From: CAWINX01 sp963702055
Lineage (GTDB): Bacteria; Actinomycetota; Thermoleophilia; Solirubrobacterales; 70-9
Reading direction: 5' to 3'
NCBI GenBank assembly: GCA_963702055.1
Contig: OY969702.1
Location: 1,302,001 to 1,366,000 of the forward strand
Length of the DNA: 64,000 nt
Part shown: in pieces, positions 24,335 to 33,406 of the stretch
Layout of the letters: the number at the start of each line of letters is the position of its first letter
How positions within the stretch are numbered: position 1 is the first letter of the stretch
Program-made: the position numbers and the translations under genes
Notes under the pieces: model-generated
Databases searched by the model: none
What the model was told of the DNA's origin: nothing
What the model saw: the letters and a program-made list of their open reading frames with translations, nothing else

Positions 24335-24390
24335 CGCGCCATTATCCCCAGATGGTCGATTCCCCGGTGCAGGGAACCGACCCCCTGTGC

Positions 24391-24651
24391 CTAGAGGCGG
24401 TGGAGGAGGTGGACGATGTCGGTGTAGTAGTAGACGAAGGTGAGGCCGACGAGGACGCCGAGGATCATCAGCGCCGCCAGCACGAAGAGCGAGAGGAAGC
24501 CGGCCGCCGCCTTTTCCCAGATCCGGCCGTAGGAGCTGACCGCCGGGACGAGGATCAGGCCGACGAAGGCGACCAGGCTGACCAGCCCGGCCGCGCCGAA
24601 CAGCAGGTACTGGTTACCGATCTTGGTCAGGGCCAGCGGCATGGAAGCCAT
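24391..24651 (-). CDS. Small two-helix membrane protein, unknown function
   Basis: This is a protein of about 86 residues with two hydrophobic helices (around 16-38 and 48-75) and little else. No family is recognised. Its start (ATG at 24651, or 24642) lies inside the end of the DedA-PAP2 gene, overlapping by about 38 bp in another frame, so it is probably translated from the same mRNA by coupling. It is the last gene of the long minus-strand operon. The overlap and co-orientation support it being real. Confidence 0.6.
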   Translation of the reverse strand: MASMPLALTKIGNQYLLFGAAGLVSLVAFVGLILVPAVSSYGRIWEKAAAGFLSLFVLAALMILGVLVGLTFVYYYTDIVHLLHRL

Positions 24652-26122
24652 TCTGCCGCACCGTGACGATGACGAGGGCGATCGCGGCGCAGAAGGAGAA
24701 TGCCGCAACCCCAAGCGCCCAACCGGCGCTGACGTCACTCAGGTAGTGGACGCCGAGGTAGACCCGGGAAAGGCCGACCAGCGCGGTGAGCCCGATCCCG
24801 GCGCCGACCACGGCCGCGCCGCGCGCCATCCCGACCCGCAGCCGCAGCACGATCGTCACCGCGATCCAGACGTAGAGGGTCGAGTAGGCGGCGTGGCCGC
24901 TGGGAAAGGACGAGCCGCTGTAGGCGACCAGGGAGCCGGCCGGGCGCGGGCGGTCGACCCACGCCTTGATCTCGTGAACCCCGGCGATGACGATCAGCAT
25001 CCCGGCGACCAGCACTCCGAGCTCCGCCCAGCGGCGGCGAACGGCGAGAGCGACGGCGCAGAGCGACGCCAGCGGCCAGGTGACGGCGCCCGAGCCGAGC
25101 CAGGTGAAGGCCTTGGCGAAGCCGGTCAGCCAGGCGGTGCGGATGCCGTCGGCGACGTCCGCGGCGGTGACGTCGCCCGGGGTCGGCCCGGGGTCGCCGC
25201 CGACTACCACCGCGTAGGCGATCAGGACGAAGAGGGCTACGGAGAGGGTCGCCATCAGGGTCGTGAACTCCAGCCCGAAGGTCCCGCCCGGGGTGACCCG
25301 GTTCCAAAGGAACCGGAACTGCGGCTGGAAGCGGCGGCCGAGGACCACCATCCAGCGGGTCGCGGCGCGGCCCTCCATCCAGCGCACCGCGGAGCGGCGG
25401 TTCTCCTCGTCCCGGAAATGGCGGACGAGGAAGATCGTGCCGACGACGACGACGATCAGCGTGGCGAGCAGGAAGGCGCCTTTGCCGGCGTATTTTGCGG
25501 CGGTGTCGATGCTGCGCGAGAAGAAGTAGCCGACGAGGATGTGGGCGGCGACGAACAGCCCGCAGCCGAGGATGCTGTAGGGGACGAAGTCGCGGTAGCG
25601 CATCCCCGAGCTTCCGGCGATGAACGGGGCGAAGGCGCGCACCAGGCTGACGAAGCGGCCGAGGAAGATCGTCTTGCCACCGTGGCTCCCGAAGTAGTCC
25701 TCGACCCGCTCGAAGCGCTCGTGGGAGAGGCCGAAGCGGGGGCCGTGACGGACGAGGAAGTCGCGGCCGAGGCGGCGGCCGACGAAGAAGCTGGTGCTGT
25801 CCCCGGCCCAGGCGGCGAACCAGGCGATTGCGATCAGCAGGTAGACGTCGACCGCTCCCTGGCCGGCGACCGCGCCGCCGAGCAGCATTACGGTCTCGCC
25901 AGGAACGAGAAGGCCGACGAAGGCGCCGACCTCGGCGAAGGCGAAGACGCCGACCAGGAGATAGGTCCAGGCGCCCAGGGTGTTGGAGACGTCCCCGAGC
26001 AGCTTGCTCAGGTTCTGATGGCCGAGGACCCGGGTGAACGCGTAGTAGCCGGCTGCGATCGCCACCGCGATCAGCAACCGCAGGGCCCATTTGCGCTGGC
26101 GCTTGTCGCCGGGGAACCTCAC
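24614..26122 (-). CDS. DedA-PAP2 fusion: DedA-family membrane domain plus lipid phosphatase
   Basis: This 502-residue fusion has residues about 40-215 as a DedA domain (FVGLLVPGETVML, and the basic FLGRFVSLVRAFAPFIAGSSGM). DedA proteins recycle undecaprenyl phosphate or other phospholipids across the membrane. Residues about 280-495 are a PAP2 phosphatase with K386 and RPRP, PSGH (407-410) and the SR...H...D set (452-463). Together they suggest flipping and dephosphorylation of a polyprenyl or lipid phosphate. The GTG start overlaps the ispE stop as GTGA. The coupling with ispE, an isoprenoid gene, is consistent with a polyprenyl substrate, which is inference. Confidence 0.87.
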   Translation of the reverse strand: MRFPGDKRQRKWALRLLIAVAIAAGYYAFTRVLGHQNLSKLLGDVSNTLGAWTYLLVGVFAFAEVGAFVGLLVPGETVMLLGGAVAGQGAVDVYLLIAIAWFAAWAGDSTSFFVGRRLGRDFLVRHGPRFGLSHERFERVEDYFGSHGGKTIFLGRFVSLVRAFAPFIAGSSGMRYRDFVPYSILGCGLFVAAHILVGYFFSRSIDTAAKYAGKGAFLLATLIVVVVGTIFLVRHFRDEENRRSAVRWMEGRAATRWMVVLGRRFQPQFRFLWNRVTPGGTFGLEFTTLMATLSVALFVLIAYAVVVGGDPGPTPGDVTAADVADGIRTAWLTGFAKAFTWLGSGAVTWPLASLCAVALAVRRRWAELGVLVAGMLIVIAGVHEIKAWVDRPRPAGSLVAYSGSSFPSGHAAYSTLYVWIAVTIVLRLRVGMARGAAVVGAGIGLTALVGLSRVYLGVHYLSDVSAGWALGVAAFSFCAAIALVIVTVRQNGFHAAGPDQDR

Positions 26123-26970
26123 AGCGACGCCCTCCCCGCCTCGCAGGCGATCGCGTCGTCGCGACCGATCCGCTCGGCAGCGGCCTGCGCTGCGGCAAGG
26201 TCTTCGAAGAGACCGAAGGCGGTCGGGCCGGAGCCGGTCAGCAGGGCCGCCGCGGCGTCGGCCTCGCGCAGGGCGTCGAGCGCCTCGCCGATCTCGGGGC
26301 GCAGGGCGCGGGCGGCGGGCTCGAGGTCGTTGGCGAGCAGCTCGAGGTAGGCGAGCGGCGAAGCGCCGGCGCCGGCCGCCTCGCGCAGGCGACCCGCCAG
26401 CTCGTCGAGCTCGGCGGCGGCGCGTCCGAGGCCGAGACGGTCGGCCTCGGCGAAGACCTCGGCGGTGCTCAAGCCCCCGCCCCCGGGCAGGAGGACGACC
26501 GCGTGGGAGGCCGGATCGGGCAGACGCTCGACCCGCTCGCCCACGCCCCGCACCAGGGCCAGCGACGGCGCCAGCTGGGACGGCACGTCGGCGCCGATCT
26601 CCGCGGCGATCTCCTCCAGATTGGGAATCCACCCAGCGGGCCCCACCGGATCTCGCGCCAAGCGCAGGATCGCCGCCGCGTCGGCGCTGCCCCCGCCGAG
26701 CCCCGCCGCCACCGGTATTCGCTTCTCGATCTCGACGCACAGCGGCGGGTGGGCCCATCCTCGCGCCCGCAGCCCGGCGAGCGCGCGAGCGGCAAGGTTC
26801 TCGCCGCTGACTCCCGGGCACCTCACCTCGTCGCGCTCGACCTCAGATACCGCGATCAGGTCGGCGAGCACCAACGGCTCGAACAGCGAGCACAGCTCGT
26901 GCAGGCCGTCGGCACGACGCGGCCCCAGGTAGAGGCAGAGGTTGAGCTTGGCTGGGGCGTGGATCAACAT
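26119..26970 (-). CDS. ispE: 4-diphosphocytidyl-2-C-methyl-D-erythritol kinase
   Basis: IspE (283 residues) is a GHMP kinase of the MEP isoprenoid pathway. The N-terminus HAPAKLNLCLYLGPRRADGLHEL carries the substrate-binding segment, IPVAAGLGGGSADAAA is the ATP-binding glycine loop and LLTGSGPTAFGLF is the third GHMP motif. Length is typical. The ATG at 26970 is chosen because homology starts there. It lies 13 bp after rsmA, the common rsmA-ispE pairing, and overlaps the DedA-PAP2 start. Confidence 0.92.
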   Translation of the reverse strand: MLIHAPAKLNLCLYLGPRRADGLHELCSLFEPLVLADLIAVSEVERDEVRCPGVSGENLAARALAGLRARGWAHPPLCVEIEKRIPVAAGLGGGSADAAAILRLARDPVGPAGWIPNLEEIAAEIGADVPSQLAPSLALVRGVGERVERLPDPASHAVVLLPGGGGLSTAEVFAEADRLGLGRAAAELDELAGRLREAAGAGASPLAYLELLANDLEPAARALRPEIGEALDALREADAAAALLTGSGPTAFGLFEDLAAAQAAAERIGRDDAIACEAGRASL

Positions 26971-26983
26971 CGCAAGCGGCCGG

Positions 26984-27748
26984 TCAGTCGCCAGTCCCCA
27001 GCTTCGCCGACAGCGCCACAAACTCCTCGGGTGAGAGCGTCTCTGCGCGAGCGTCCGGCGCCAGGCCGAGCGCCTCCAGCGCCTCGCGCGCCGGGCCGAG
27101 CGCGCCGGGGCGAGCATGCTCCAGCGACCGGGCGAGGGACTTGCGACGGTGGGCGAAGGCGTCGCGAACCAGCCGCCGCGTCGCCGGGTCGGCGGCGGGC
27201 CCGGTGCGCCGCAGCCGCAGGATCGCCGAATCGACCCGGGGGCGGGGCCTGAAGACCGCGGGGTCGACCTTGCGCGCCAGCGCCACCTCGCAGGCGATCT
27301 GGGCGAGCGCGCTGGGCGAGCCGTAGACGCGGCTGCCCGGCGCGGCGCGCAGCCGATCGGCGATCTCACGCTGGACCATCACGGTCCAGGAGCGGACCGA
27401 GGGAAGCTGCTCGATCGTCCGCAGGATCACCGGAGTCGCGACCGAGTAGGGAAGGTTGGCGACGACCGCCGTCGGCGCCGGGTCGAGGTCGCCGAAATCG
27501 AACTTCATCGCGTCCCCCCAGCGCAGCGTGACGTTCTCGAGGGCGGCGACCGGCGCCAGCGCCGCCTCGAGACCGCGGTCGATCTCGACCGAGTGGACGT
27601 GGGAGGCGACCGCCGCCAGCCGCTCTGTCAGCACCCCCTCTCCCGCGCCGACCTCGAGCACGACGTCGTCGGGGGCGAGCGCGGCGTCGCGGACGATCGC
27701 GTCAAGCAGGTTGGGGTCGGCGAGAAAGTTCTGCCCGAGCCTGACCAC
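26984..27748 (-). CDS. rsmA: 16S rRNA dimethyladenosine transferase
   Basis: RsmA/KsgA (254 residues) dimethylates two adjacent adenosines of 16S rRNA helix 45 during 30S maturation. Visible motifs are GQNFLADPNLLDAIV (the usual start), the SAM-binding VLEVGAGEGVLTERL, the catalytic NLPY in VANLPYSVATP, and MVQREIADRL. The GTG start at 27748 follows the tatD stop by 2 bp. The gene sits in the tatD-rsmA-ispE order common in Gram-positive bacteria. Confidence 0.94.
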   Translation of the reverse strand: MVRLGQNFLADPNLLDAIVRDAALAPDDVVLEVGAGEGVLTERLAAVASHVHSVEIDRGLEAALAPVAALENVTLRWGDAMKFDFGDLDPAPTAVVANLPYSVATPVILRTIEQLPSVRSWTVMVQREIADRLRAAPGSRVYGSPSALAQIACEVALARKVDPAVFRPRPRVDSAILRLRRTGPAADPATRRLVRDAFAHRRKSLARSLEHARPGALGPAREALEALGLAPDARAETLSPEEFVALSAKLGTGD

Positions 27749-27750
27749 GG

Positions 27751-28518
27751 CTACCAGCCGAAGACGGCTCGCGCGTTCGCCTCGACCGTTCGCTCCAGCT
27801 CCTCGTAGCCGACCCCCCGCGCCTCGGCGACGACCTCGGCGGTGGCGACGACGTGAGCGGGCTCGTTCGGCTTGCCCCTGACCGGCTGGGGAGCGAGGTA
27901 GGGCGCGTCGGTCTCGACCAGGACGAGCTCGTCGGGCAGCTTCGCGGCGGCCTCGCGCAGGGCGTCGGACTTGGGGTAGGTGACGATCCCCGAGAAGGAG
28001 CAGTGCCAGCCGCGCTCAATCGCGTCGTCCACCCGCCAGGGCGCGACGAAGCAGTGCAGGATCACCGGGTGGCCGGGGGCCCTGGCGTCGAGGATCTCGA
28101 AGACCTCGTCGGTCGCGGTCGTCTCCCCCTCCGGGTCGCGGGCGTGGATGACGATCGGCAGGCCCTGGTCGCGGGCGATCTCGATCTGGGCCTCGAAGGC
28201 GCGCCGCTGATCGGCCGGGGACGCCGTCTCGCGGTAGTGGTCGATCCCGGTCTCGCCGATCGCGCGGACCTTCTCGTGGGCGGCCAGGCGGGCGACCTCG
28301 GCCGCCGCCGCCTCGTCGAACCCGGTAGCCGAGGTCGGGTGGCAACCAACCGTCGCGAACACCGCGTCGTGGCGCTCCGCCGCGGCGATCGCCACCTCGT
28401 TGGTGTCCTCGCCGAGGCCGACGTTGAGCATCCGTTCGACGCCGGCCTCGTGCGCCGCGGCGACGACCGCCGCCTCGGGTCGCTCGCAGAGGAACAGGTG
28501 CGTATGGGAATCGATCAT
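27751..28518 (-). CDS. tatD: TatD-family metal-dependent deoxyribonuclease
   Basis: This 255-residue TIM-barrel hydrolase has metal ligands in MIDSHTHLFL (H5, H7), AIGETGIDHY, VIHARDP, ILHCF and LVETDAPYLAPQPVRGK. Family members are 3'-5' exonucleases or D-aminoacyl-related hydrolases in DNA repair and quality control. The ATG at 28518 overlaps the metG stop (ATGA), so translation is coupled. Longer frames upstream overlap metG and are rejected. Confidence 0.92.
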   Translation of the reverse strand: MIDSHTHLFLCERPEAAVVAAAHEAGVERMLNVGLGEDTNEVAIAAAERHDAVFATVGCHPTSATGFDEAAAAEVARLAAHEKVRAIGETGIDHYRETASPADQRRAFEAQIEIARDQGLPIVIHARDPEGETTATDEVFEILDARAPGHPVILHCFVAPWRVDDAIERGWHCSFSGIVTYPKSDALREAAAKLPDELVLVETDAPYLAPQPVRGKPNEPAHVVATAEVVAEARGVGYEELERTVEANARAVFGW

Positions 28519-30023
28519 CCGGCGGGCGCGTCGATCTTCGGGAAGAGGGGCGACACGCGCTCGACCGTCTGGCCGCCGGGACGCGAGCCCAGCTCGGCCA
28601 GCTCGCGTGACTCCTCGCCCAGCGCGGTCAGCAGCTTCTCGCTCGTGCGCGGTAGGTAGGGGACGAGCAGCAGGGTCGTCACTCTCAGTCCCTCGACCAG
28701 GTTGTAGAGGACCTCGTCGAGTCGCTCCGGGTCGGCCTCGTCCTTGGCCAGCTCCCACGGCTTGGTCTCCTCGACGAAGCGGTTGAGGCGACGGACCAGC
28801 TTCCAGGCCTCCTCCAGCGCCTGGGTCAGCTCGGCGCGGTCGAGCAGCTCGGAGAAGCGCCCGACGGCGCCCTCGAAGTCCTCGGCGAGGACGGCGTCGA
28901 CGGCGGCCGGCGGCGCCACGCCGGCGCGGTAGCGGTCGACCATCGCCAGCACGCGGCTGGCGAGGTTGCCGTAGTCGTTGGCCAGCTCGGTCTCGTAGCG
29001 GGCCTCGAAGCCGGCGGTGGAGATCGACCCGTCCTGGCCGAAGCTGACCTCGCGGAAGAGGTAGAAGCGCAGCGCGTCGGCGCCGAAGCGATCGATCACC
29101 TCGAAGGGGTCGAGCACGTTGCCGAGCGACTTCGACATCTTTTTCTCGCCCATCAGGAGGAAGCCGTGGATCGCCATCCGACGCGGCAGCTCGAGCTCGG
29201 CCGCCATCAGCAGCGCCGGCCAGATCACCGCGTGGAACTTGAGGATGTCCTTCGCCATCAGGTGCAGGCTGGCCGGCCAGTAGCGCTCGGTCAGATCCTC
29301 CCCGTCGCGGGCGAAGCCGAGCGCGGTGTAGTAGTTGAGCAGCGCGTCGAACCAGACGTACATGCGCTGCTCGGGGTCCCACGGCAGCCGCATCCCCCAC
29401 TTCAGCTTCGGCCGCGAGAGCGAGACGTCCTCCAGCCCCTGCTTGATGAAGGCGACCGCCTCGTTGCGGCGGAAGTCGGGGACGACGAAGTCGGGCTGTC
29501 CCTCGTAGAGCGCCTCAAGGCGCTCCTGAAAGGCGGAGAGCTTGAAGAACCAGTTCTCCTCGCGCACCTGCTCGAGCACGATCTCGTGAATCGGGCAGGT
29601 CCCCCCGGGCCCCAGCTCGCGCTCGGTTTTGAAGTCGGCGCAGCGCGGGCAGTACCAGCCCTCGTAGACCCCCTTCGTCACCCAGCCGTTGTCGTAGACC
29701 CGCTGCATGACCTCCGCGACCCGCTCGGCGTGACGGGGGTCGGAGGTGCGGATGAAGAAGTCGTTGGTCGCGTCGATTATCGGCATCAGCTCGCGGAACT
29801 TCTCGGCGTTGCGATCGGCCAGCTCCTGCGGGGTGATCCCCTCGCGCTCGGCGGCGGACTCGACCGGCTCGCCGTGCTCGTCGGTGCCGGTCAGGAAGAA
29901 GACATCCTCGCCGCGCTGGCGCATGTGGCGGGCGAGCACGTCGGCGGCCATCGTCGTGTAGGCGTGGCCGAGGTGCGGCTCCGCATTGACGTAGTAGATC
30001 GGGGTTGTGACGTAGAAGCTCAC
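28515..30023 (-). CDS. metG: Methionyl-tRNA synthetase
   Basis: This 502-residue class I synthetase charges tRNA-Met. The HIGH-type motif is EPHLGHAYT (15-23), the KMSKS motif is EKKMSKSLGN, and the connective-peptide zinc knuckle includes WYCPRCADF and a second Cys in GTCPIHE. The length, without a C-terminal tRNA-binding appendix, matches the short form. The GTG start overlaps the rsmI stop by one base. The gene belongs to the operon from the ROK kinase to the DedA-PAP2 gene. Confidence 0.95.
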   Translation of the reverse strand: MSFYVTTPIYYVNAEPHLGHAYTTMAADVLARHMRQRGEDVFFLTGTDEHGEPVESAAEREGITPQELADRNAEKFRELMPIIDATNDFFIRTSDPRHAERVAEVMQRVYDNGWVTKGVYEGWYCPRCADFKTERELGPGGTCPIHEIVLEQVREENWFFKLSAFQERLEALYEGQPDFVVPDFRRNEAVAFIKQGLEDVSLSRPKLKWGMRLPWDPEQRMYVWFDALLNYYTALGFARDGEDLTERYWPASLHLMAKDILKFHAVIWPALLMAAELELPRRMAIHGFLLMGEKKMSKSLGNVLDPFEVIDRFGADALRFYLFREVSFGQDGSISTAGFEARYETELANDYGNLASRVLAMVDRYRAGVAPPAAVDAVLAEDFEGAVGRFSELLDRAELTQALEEAWKLVRRLNRFVEETKPWELAKDEADPERLDEVLYNLVEGLRVTTLLLVPYLPRTSEKLLTALGEESRELAELGSRPGGQTVERVSPLFPKIDAPAG

Positions 30024-30850
30024 TACTTGCGGGCCTCCCTTCCGGTCAGCGCGCGGTAGAGGTCGTTGGCGCGAGTGCCTGTCAGCGCCGCGACGACGCT
30101 GGCGGCGGCGCGCGGCCGGGCGCCGGAGGAAACCAGGTGACGCAGGGCGTCGACCGCGAAGCCGATGTCCTGGTCGTGCTCCTCGGACTTGGCCGGGGCG
30201 ATGACGAGGACGATCTCGCCTTTGACGTCGCCGCGGAAGCGCCGCGCCAGCTCGCCGAGGCTGCCGCGTGAGACCTCCTCGTGCATCTTGGTCATCTCGC
30301 GGCAGACGGCCGCCGGGCGGTCGGGCGCGATCGCCGCCAGCGCGGCGAGCGAATCGCCGACCCGGCGCGGGGACTCGAAGGCGATCACGGTCTCGGTCGA
30401 GCGCAGCACCCGCTCCATCTCGCCCGAGCGCTTCGGCAGGAAGCCCTCGAAGCGCCAGCGGTCGGTCGGCAGGCCGGAGGCGACCAGCGCCACCGGCACC
30501 ACCGAGGGACCGGGCAGCACGGTCACCTCGAGGTTGCGGTCGATGCAGCGGCGAATCAGGCGGTAGCCGGGGTCCGAGATCGCCGGCATCCCGGCGTCGG
30601 AGACCAGGGCGACGTTCTCGCCGCGCTCGATTCGCTGCGCCAACTCGGTCGCCCGCGCGGTCTCGTTGCCCTCGTGGTTGGAGACGAGCCGTGGCGCCGG
30701 GTGGATGCCGAGCTTGTCGAGCAGGCCGCCGGTGCGCCGGGTGTCCTCGCAGGCGATGTAGTCGGCGGAGACGAGGGCCTCGCGAACCCTCGGGGTGACG
30801 TCGTCGAGGTTGCCGATCGGGGTCGGGCAGACGATCAGCCTTCCCGGCAT
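30023..30850 (-). CDS. rsmI: 16S rRNA 2'-O-ribose C1402 methyltransferase
   Basis: RsmI (275 residues) methylates the 2'-O of C1402 in 16S rRNA. Family motifs are LIVCPTPIGNLDDVTPR, ALVSADYIACEDTRRTGGLL, ALVSDAGMPAISDPGYRL and VTVLPGPSVVPVALVASGLP, all clear. The ATG at 30850 overlaps the stop of the ROK kinase gene by one base (TGATG). A longer open frame upstream overlaps the kinase and is rejected. The pair rsmI-metG-tatD-rsmA is a conserved order in firmicutes and actinobacteria. Confidence 0.93.
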   Translation of the reverse strand: MPGRLIVCPTPIGNLDDVTPRVREALVSADYIACEDTRRTGGLLDKLGIHPAPRLVSNHEGNETARATELAQRIERGENVALVSDAGMPAISDPGYRLIRRCIDRNLEVTVLPGPSVVPVALVASGLPTDRWRFEGFLPKRSGEMERVLRSTETVIAFESPRRVGDSLAALAAIAPDRPAAVCREMTKMHEEVSRGSLGELARRFRGDVKGEIVLVIAPAKSEEHDQDIGFAVDALRHLVSSGARPRAAASVVAALTGTRANDLYRALTGREARK

Positions 30851-31806
30851 CAGCTCGTGCCCCTCTCCAGCTCGATCCGCGCCATCGCAGCGGCGCCGAT
30901 CATCCCGGCGTCGGGCCCCATCTCGGCGGGGACGACCGGCGTCGCGTTCATCGGCGGCAGCGCCCGGCGGCGCAGCTCGATCCGCGCCGGCTCCAGCAGC
31001 AGGTCGCCGGCGGCGATCACCCCGCCGCCGACCACGATCGCCTCCGGCTCGAAGATGTTGGCGAAGCTGGTGAACGCGACGCCGAGGCGGCTGCCGATCA
31101 GCTCGATGACGCCGACCGCGGTCTCGTCGCCGGCCAGCGCCGCCTCGGTGACCGCCTTGCCGTCGATCTCGCGGCCCTCGGCGGCCATCTTCGCCAGGGC
31201 GCAGTCCGGGTCGCGCTCGGCGGCCGCGCGTCCCTCTCGGCCCAGCGCGGTCCCCGAGGCCATCGACTCGACGCAACCCCGCCCCGGGCAGTTGCCCTGG
31301 CATGGCGGGCCGTCGAGGTCGATGACGGTGTGCCCCAGCTCGGCGCCGGCGCCGGTCGAGCCGCGGTAGACCTCGCCGCCGATGATCAGGCCGCCGCCGA
31401 TCCCGGTGCCGACGGTGATCATCACCGCGTTGCGAGCGCCCCGCGCCGCCCCGTAGAGGTGCTCGGCGAGCGCCGCGACGTTGGCGTCGTTGTCGACGAA
31501 AGCGGGAAGGCCGGTCCGCTCGGAGACGAGGTCGCGAATCGACATGTCGTGAATCGGCAGGTTGACCGCGGTGACCGCGACACCGCGGTCGCGGTCGATC
31601 GTCGCCGGGATGCCGAGGCCGACGGCGGAGACGCCGGGACGGGCGGCTCGCGCCTCCTCGATCTCGCGCACCACGAGGTTGAGCAGCTCGTCCTCGCCCT
31701 GGCCGGTCGAAGCCTCGCGGCTCTCCCAGAGCACCTTCGACTCGGAATCGAGGACACCGACCAGCATCTTCGTCCCACCCAGATCGACCCCGATCGTCTC
31801 ATTCAT
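30850..31806 (-). CDS. ROK-family sugar kinase (glucokinase-like)
   Basis: This 318-residue ROK kinase has the ATP-binding start TIGVDLGGTKMLVGVLD, DNDANVAALAE (substrate-binding Asn and catalytic Asp region), ITVGTGIGGGLIIGG, GAELGHTVID and the zinc motif with Cys in PCQGNCPGRGCVE. It phosphorylates glucose or a related sugar; the exact substrate is not shown by sequence. Upstream of the ATG at 31806 there is 52 bp before the divergent LCP gene. It is the first gene of the long minus-strand operon. Confidence 0.9.
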   Translation of the reverse strand: MNETIGVDLGGTKMLVGVLDSESKVLWESREASTGQGEDELLNLVVREIEEARAARPGVSAVGLGIPATIDRDRGVAVTAVNLPIHDMSIRDLVSERTGLPAFVDNDANVAALAEHLYGAARGARNAVMITVGTGIGGGLIIGGEVYRGSTGAGAELGHTVIDLDGPPCQGNCPGRGCVESMASGTALGREGRAAAERDPDCALAKMAAEGREIDGKAVTEAALAGDETAVGVIELIGSRLGVAFTSFANIFEPEAIVVGGGVIAAGDLLLEPARIELRRRALPPMNATPVVPAEMGPDAGMIGAAAMARIELERGTS

Positions 31807-31858
31807 GGCAGGGGTGAGGGCAGGCGACCGCGGGCATCGGCATGATTTCTAGCCCTTT

Positions 31859-33082
31859 ATGCCCAGCGATGGCGAGCAGCAGCCCCAGGGGCCGCCCGAG
31901 TACAAGGTCTTCCGGTCCCGGAGGAGCCTCCTGTCGCGGTTGCGGAAACCCGAGCTCTCCGGCCTGCGCGAGCTGCGCAAGCGAACCGAGAAGCGGGACG
32001 TCCGGCCCGGCCGCGAGCGCCCCAAGCCGCCGAAGCGCTGGACCGCCAAGCGGGCACTGAAATGGGTCGCGATCGCCGCCGGGGGCTGGATCCTGCTCAG
32101 CTTCCTCGCCTTCGCGGTGTCCGCGCAGATACAGGCCTTCAAGCTCTCCGGCGACGCGAAGTCGGCCCTGCACGGCAACCCGTTCCTGCTGCCCAGCGCG
32201 CAGACGATCCTCGTGCTCGGCACCGACGCGCGGCCGCCCGACACCAAGGAGCCCGGCGCCGCCCCATCGCGGAAGTGCTTTGACCAGCAGTCCCACGGCG
32301 ACGCCCCCCACGCCGGCTGCTCCCAGGGCCAGTTCCGCGCCGACACGCTGATGCTGATCCGGGCCGGCGGCGGCACCTTCCGCAAACTCTCGATCCCCCG
32401 CGACAGCTACGCGGAGATCCCCGGCCAGGCGCCGCAGAAAATCAACGCCGCCTTCGCGTTCGGCGGCGCGGCGCTGCAGATCAAGACGATCGAGCGCTTC
32501 CTCGGGATCAAGGTCGACCACGTCGCGATCATCGACTTCACCGGCTTCCAGAAGCTGATCGACGCGGTCGGCGGCGTCAAGGTCAACGTGCCCCACCAGC
32601 TCTGCGCCGACATCTCCGGCGGCGCCGGCCACGGCCAGGGCGGCATCACCCTGCGCCTGCACGCCGGCGAGAACACTCTCGACGGAGAGAAGGCGCTGGC
32701 CTACTCGCGGGTGCGCGAGCCAAGCCCCTGCCCCGGGCCGGGCAAGAGCGCCTTCACGCTCGGCTACAGCGACCTCAACCGGGAGAAAGCGCAACAGGCG
32801 GTGATCGCCGGCATCAAGGACCGCCTCTCCGACCCGCTCCGCCTCCCCTACAACTTCATCAAGGGCCCGATCATCGGCTGGGACGCGCCGAAAGCGTTCG
32901 TCAGCGACATGGGCTTCCTGACCATGCCGCAGCTGATCCTCGCGGCGGGAATCGGCGGCAGCGCCCCCGCCCACGTGCTCTGCGCCGGCGCCAAGGGCGG
33001 CTGCGGACTCGGCCCGGGCGGCAGCATCGAGGTCCCGGAGTCGGTGCGACGCCGAGCCGTCAAGCAATTCCTCAACGGCTAA
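31859..33082 (+). CDS. LytR-CpsA-Psr family cell-wall ligase
   Basis: This 407-residue LCP protein has a cytosolic basic N-terminal part (1-65), one membrane helix (about 68-90) and an extracytoplasmic LCP domain (about 110-370). The domain shows ILVLGTDARPP, RADTLMLIRA, LSIPRDSYAEIPG, KINAAFAFGG and ALAYSRVR. LCP enzymes attach secondary wall polymers from lipid carriers to peptidoglycan. An insertion of about 30 residues with two cysteines (between the GTDAR and RADTLM motifs) is unusual but may be a lineage feature. The stop overlaps that of the convergent FmdB-type gene. Confidence 0.88.
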   Translation: MPSDGEQQPQGPPEYKVFRSRRSLLSRLRKPELSGLRELRKRTEKRDVRPGRERPKPPKRWTAKRALKWVAIAAGGWILLSFLAFAVSAQIQAFKLSGDAKSALHGNPFLLPSAQTILVLGTDARPPDTKEPGAAPSRKCFDQQSHGDAPHAGCSQGQFRADTLMLIRAGGGTFRKLSIPRDSYAEIPGQAPQKINAAFAFGGAALQIKTIERFLGIKVDHVAIIDFTGFQKLIDAVGGVKVNVPHQLCADISGGAGHGQGGITLRLHAGENTLDGEKALAYSRVREPSPCPGPGKSAFTLGYSDLNREKAQQAVIAGIKDRLSDPLRLPYNFIKGPIIGWDAPKAFVSDMGFLTMPQLILAAGIGGSAPAHVLCAGAKGGCGLGPGGSIEVPESVRRRAVKQFLNG

Positions 33083-33366
33083 TCGGCGGCGGCCTTGGCC
33101 TTCGAGTCGCCCGACTTGGAGTCGGAGGACTTCGAGTCCGAGCTCGTGTCCTTGGAACTCTCCGAGGAAGCGCCGTTGCCCCCACCCTTCTTCTTGCCGT
33201 AGTCGGTGTTGTAGAAGCCCGAGCCCTTGAAGTGGACGGCGACGGGATGCAGGACGCGCACGGCGGGAGCGCCGCACTCCTGGCACTCGGTCAGCGCCTC
33301 GTCGCTCATCTTCTGGATCACGTCGAAGACGTGTCCGTTCTCGCACTTGTATTCGTAGATCGGCAC
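33079..33366 (-). CDS. FmdB-family zinc-ribbon protein
   Basis: This 95-residue protein begins PIYEYKCENGHVFDVIQKMS, the FmdB-type zinc ribbon, with Cys pairs in YKC and ECQECG. The last about 30 residues are a Ser/Asp/Lys low-complexity tail (SSDSKSSDSKSGDSK). It is related to putative regulatory proteins of unknown role. The GTG at 33366 lies 9 nt after GATAAT, suggesting a leaderless mRNA, with the divergent glyQS promoter only 30 bp away. Confidence 0.82.
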   Translation of the reverse strand: MPIYEYKCENGHVFDVIQKMSDEALTECQECGAPAVRVLHPVAVHFKGSGFYNTDYGKKKGGGNGASSESSKDTSSDSKSSDSKSGDSKAKAAAD

Positions 33367-33406
33367 GGGCGGGGGATTATCGCAGGGCGATCTATACGGT
33401 TCCGGC

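Noticed and set aside
33370..33406. T-box or glycine riboswitch before glyQS
   Set aside because: Only about 40 bp separate the divergent genes, and a -10 hexamer lies 6 nt before the ATG, leaving no room for a leader.
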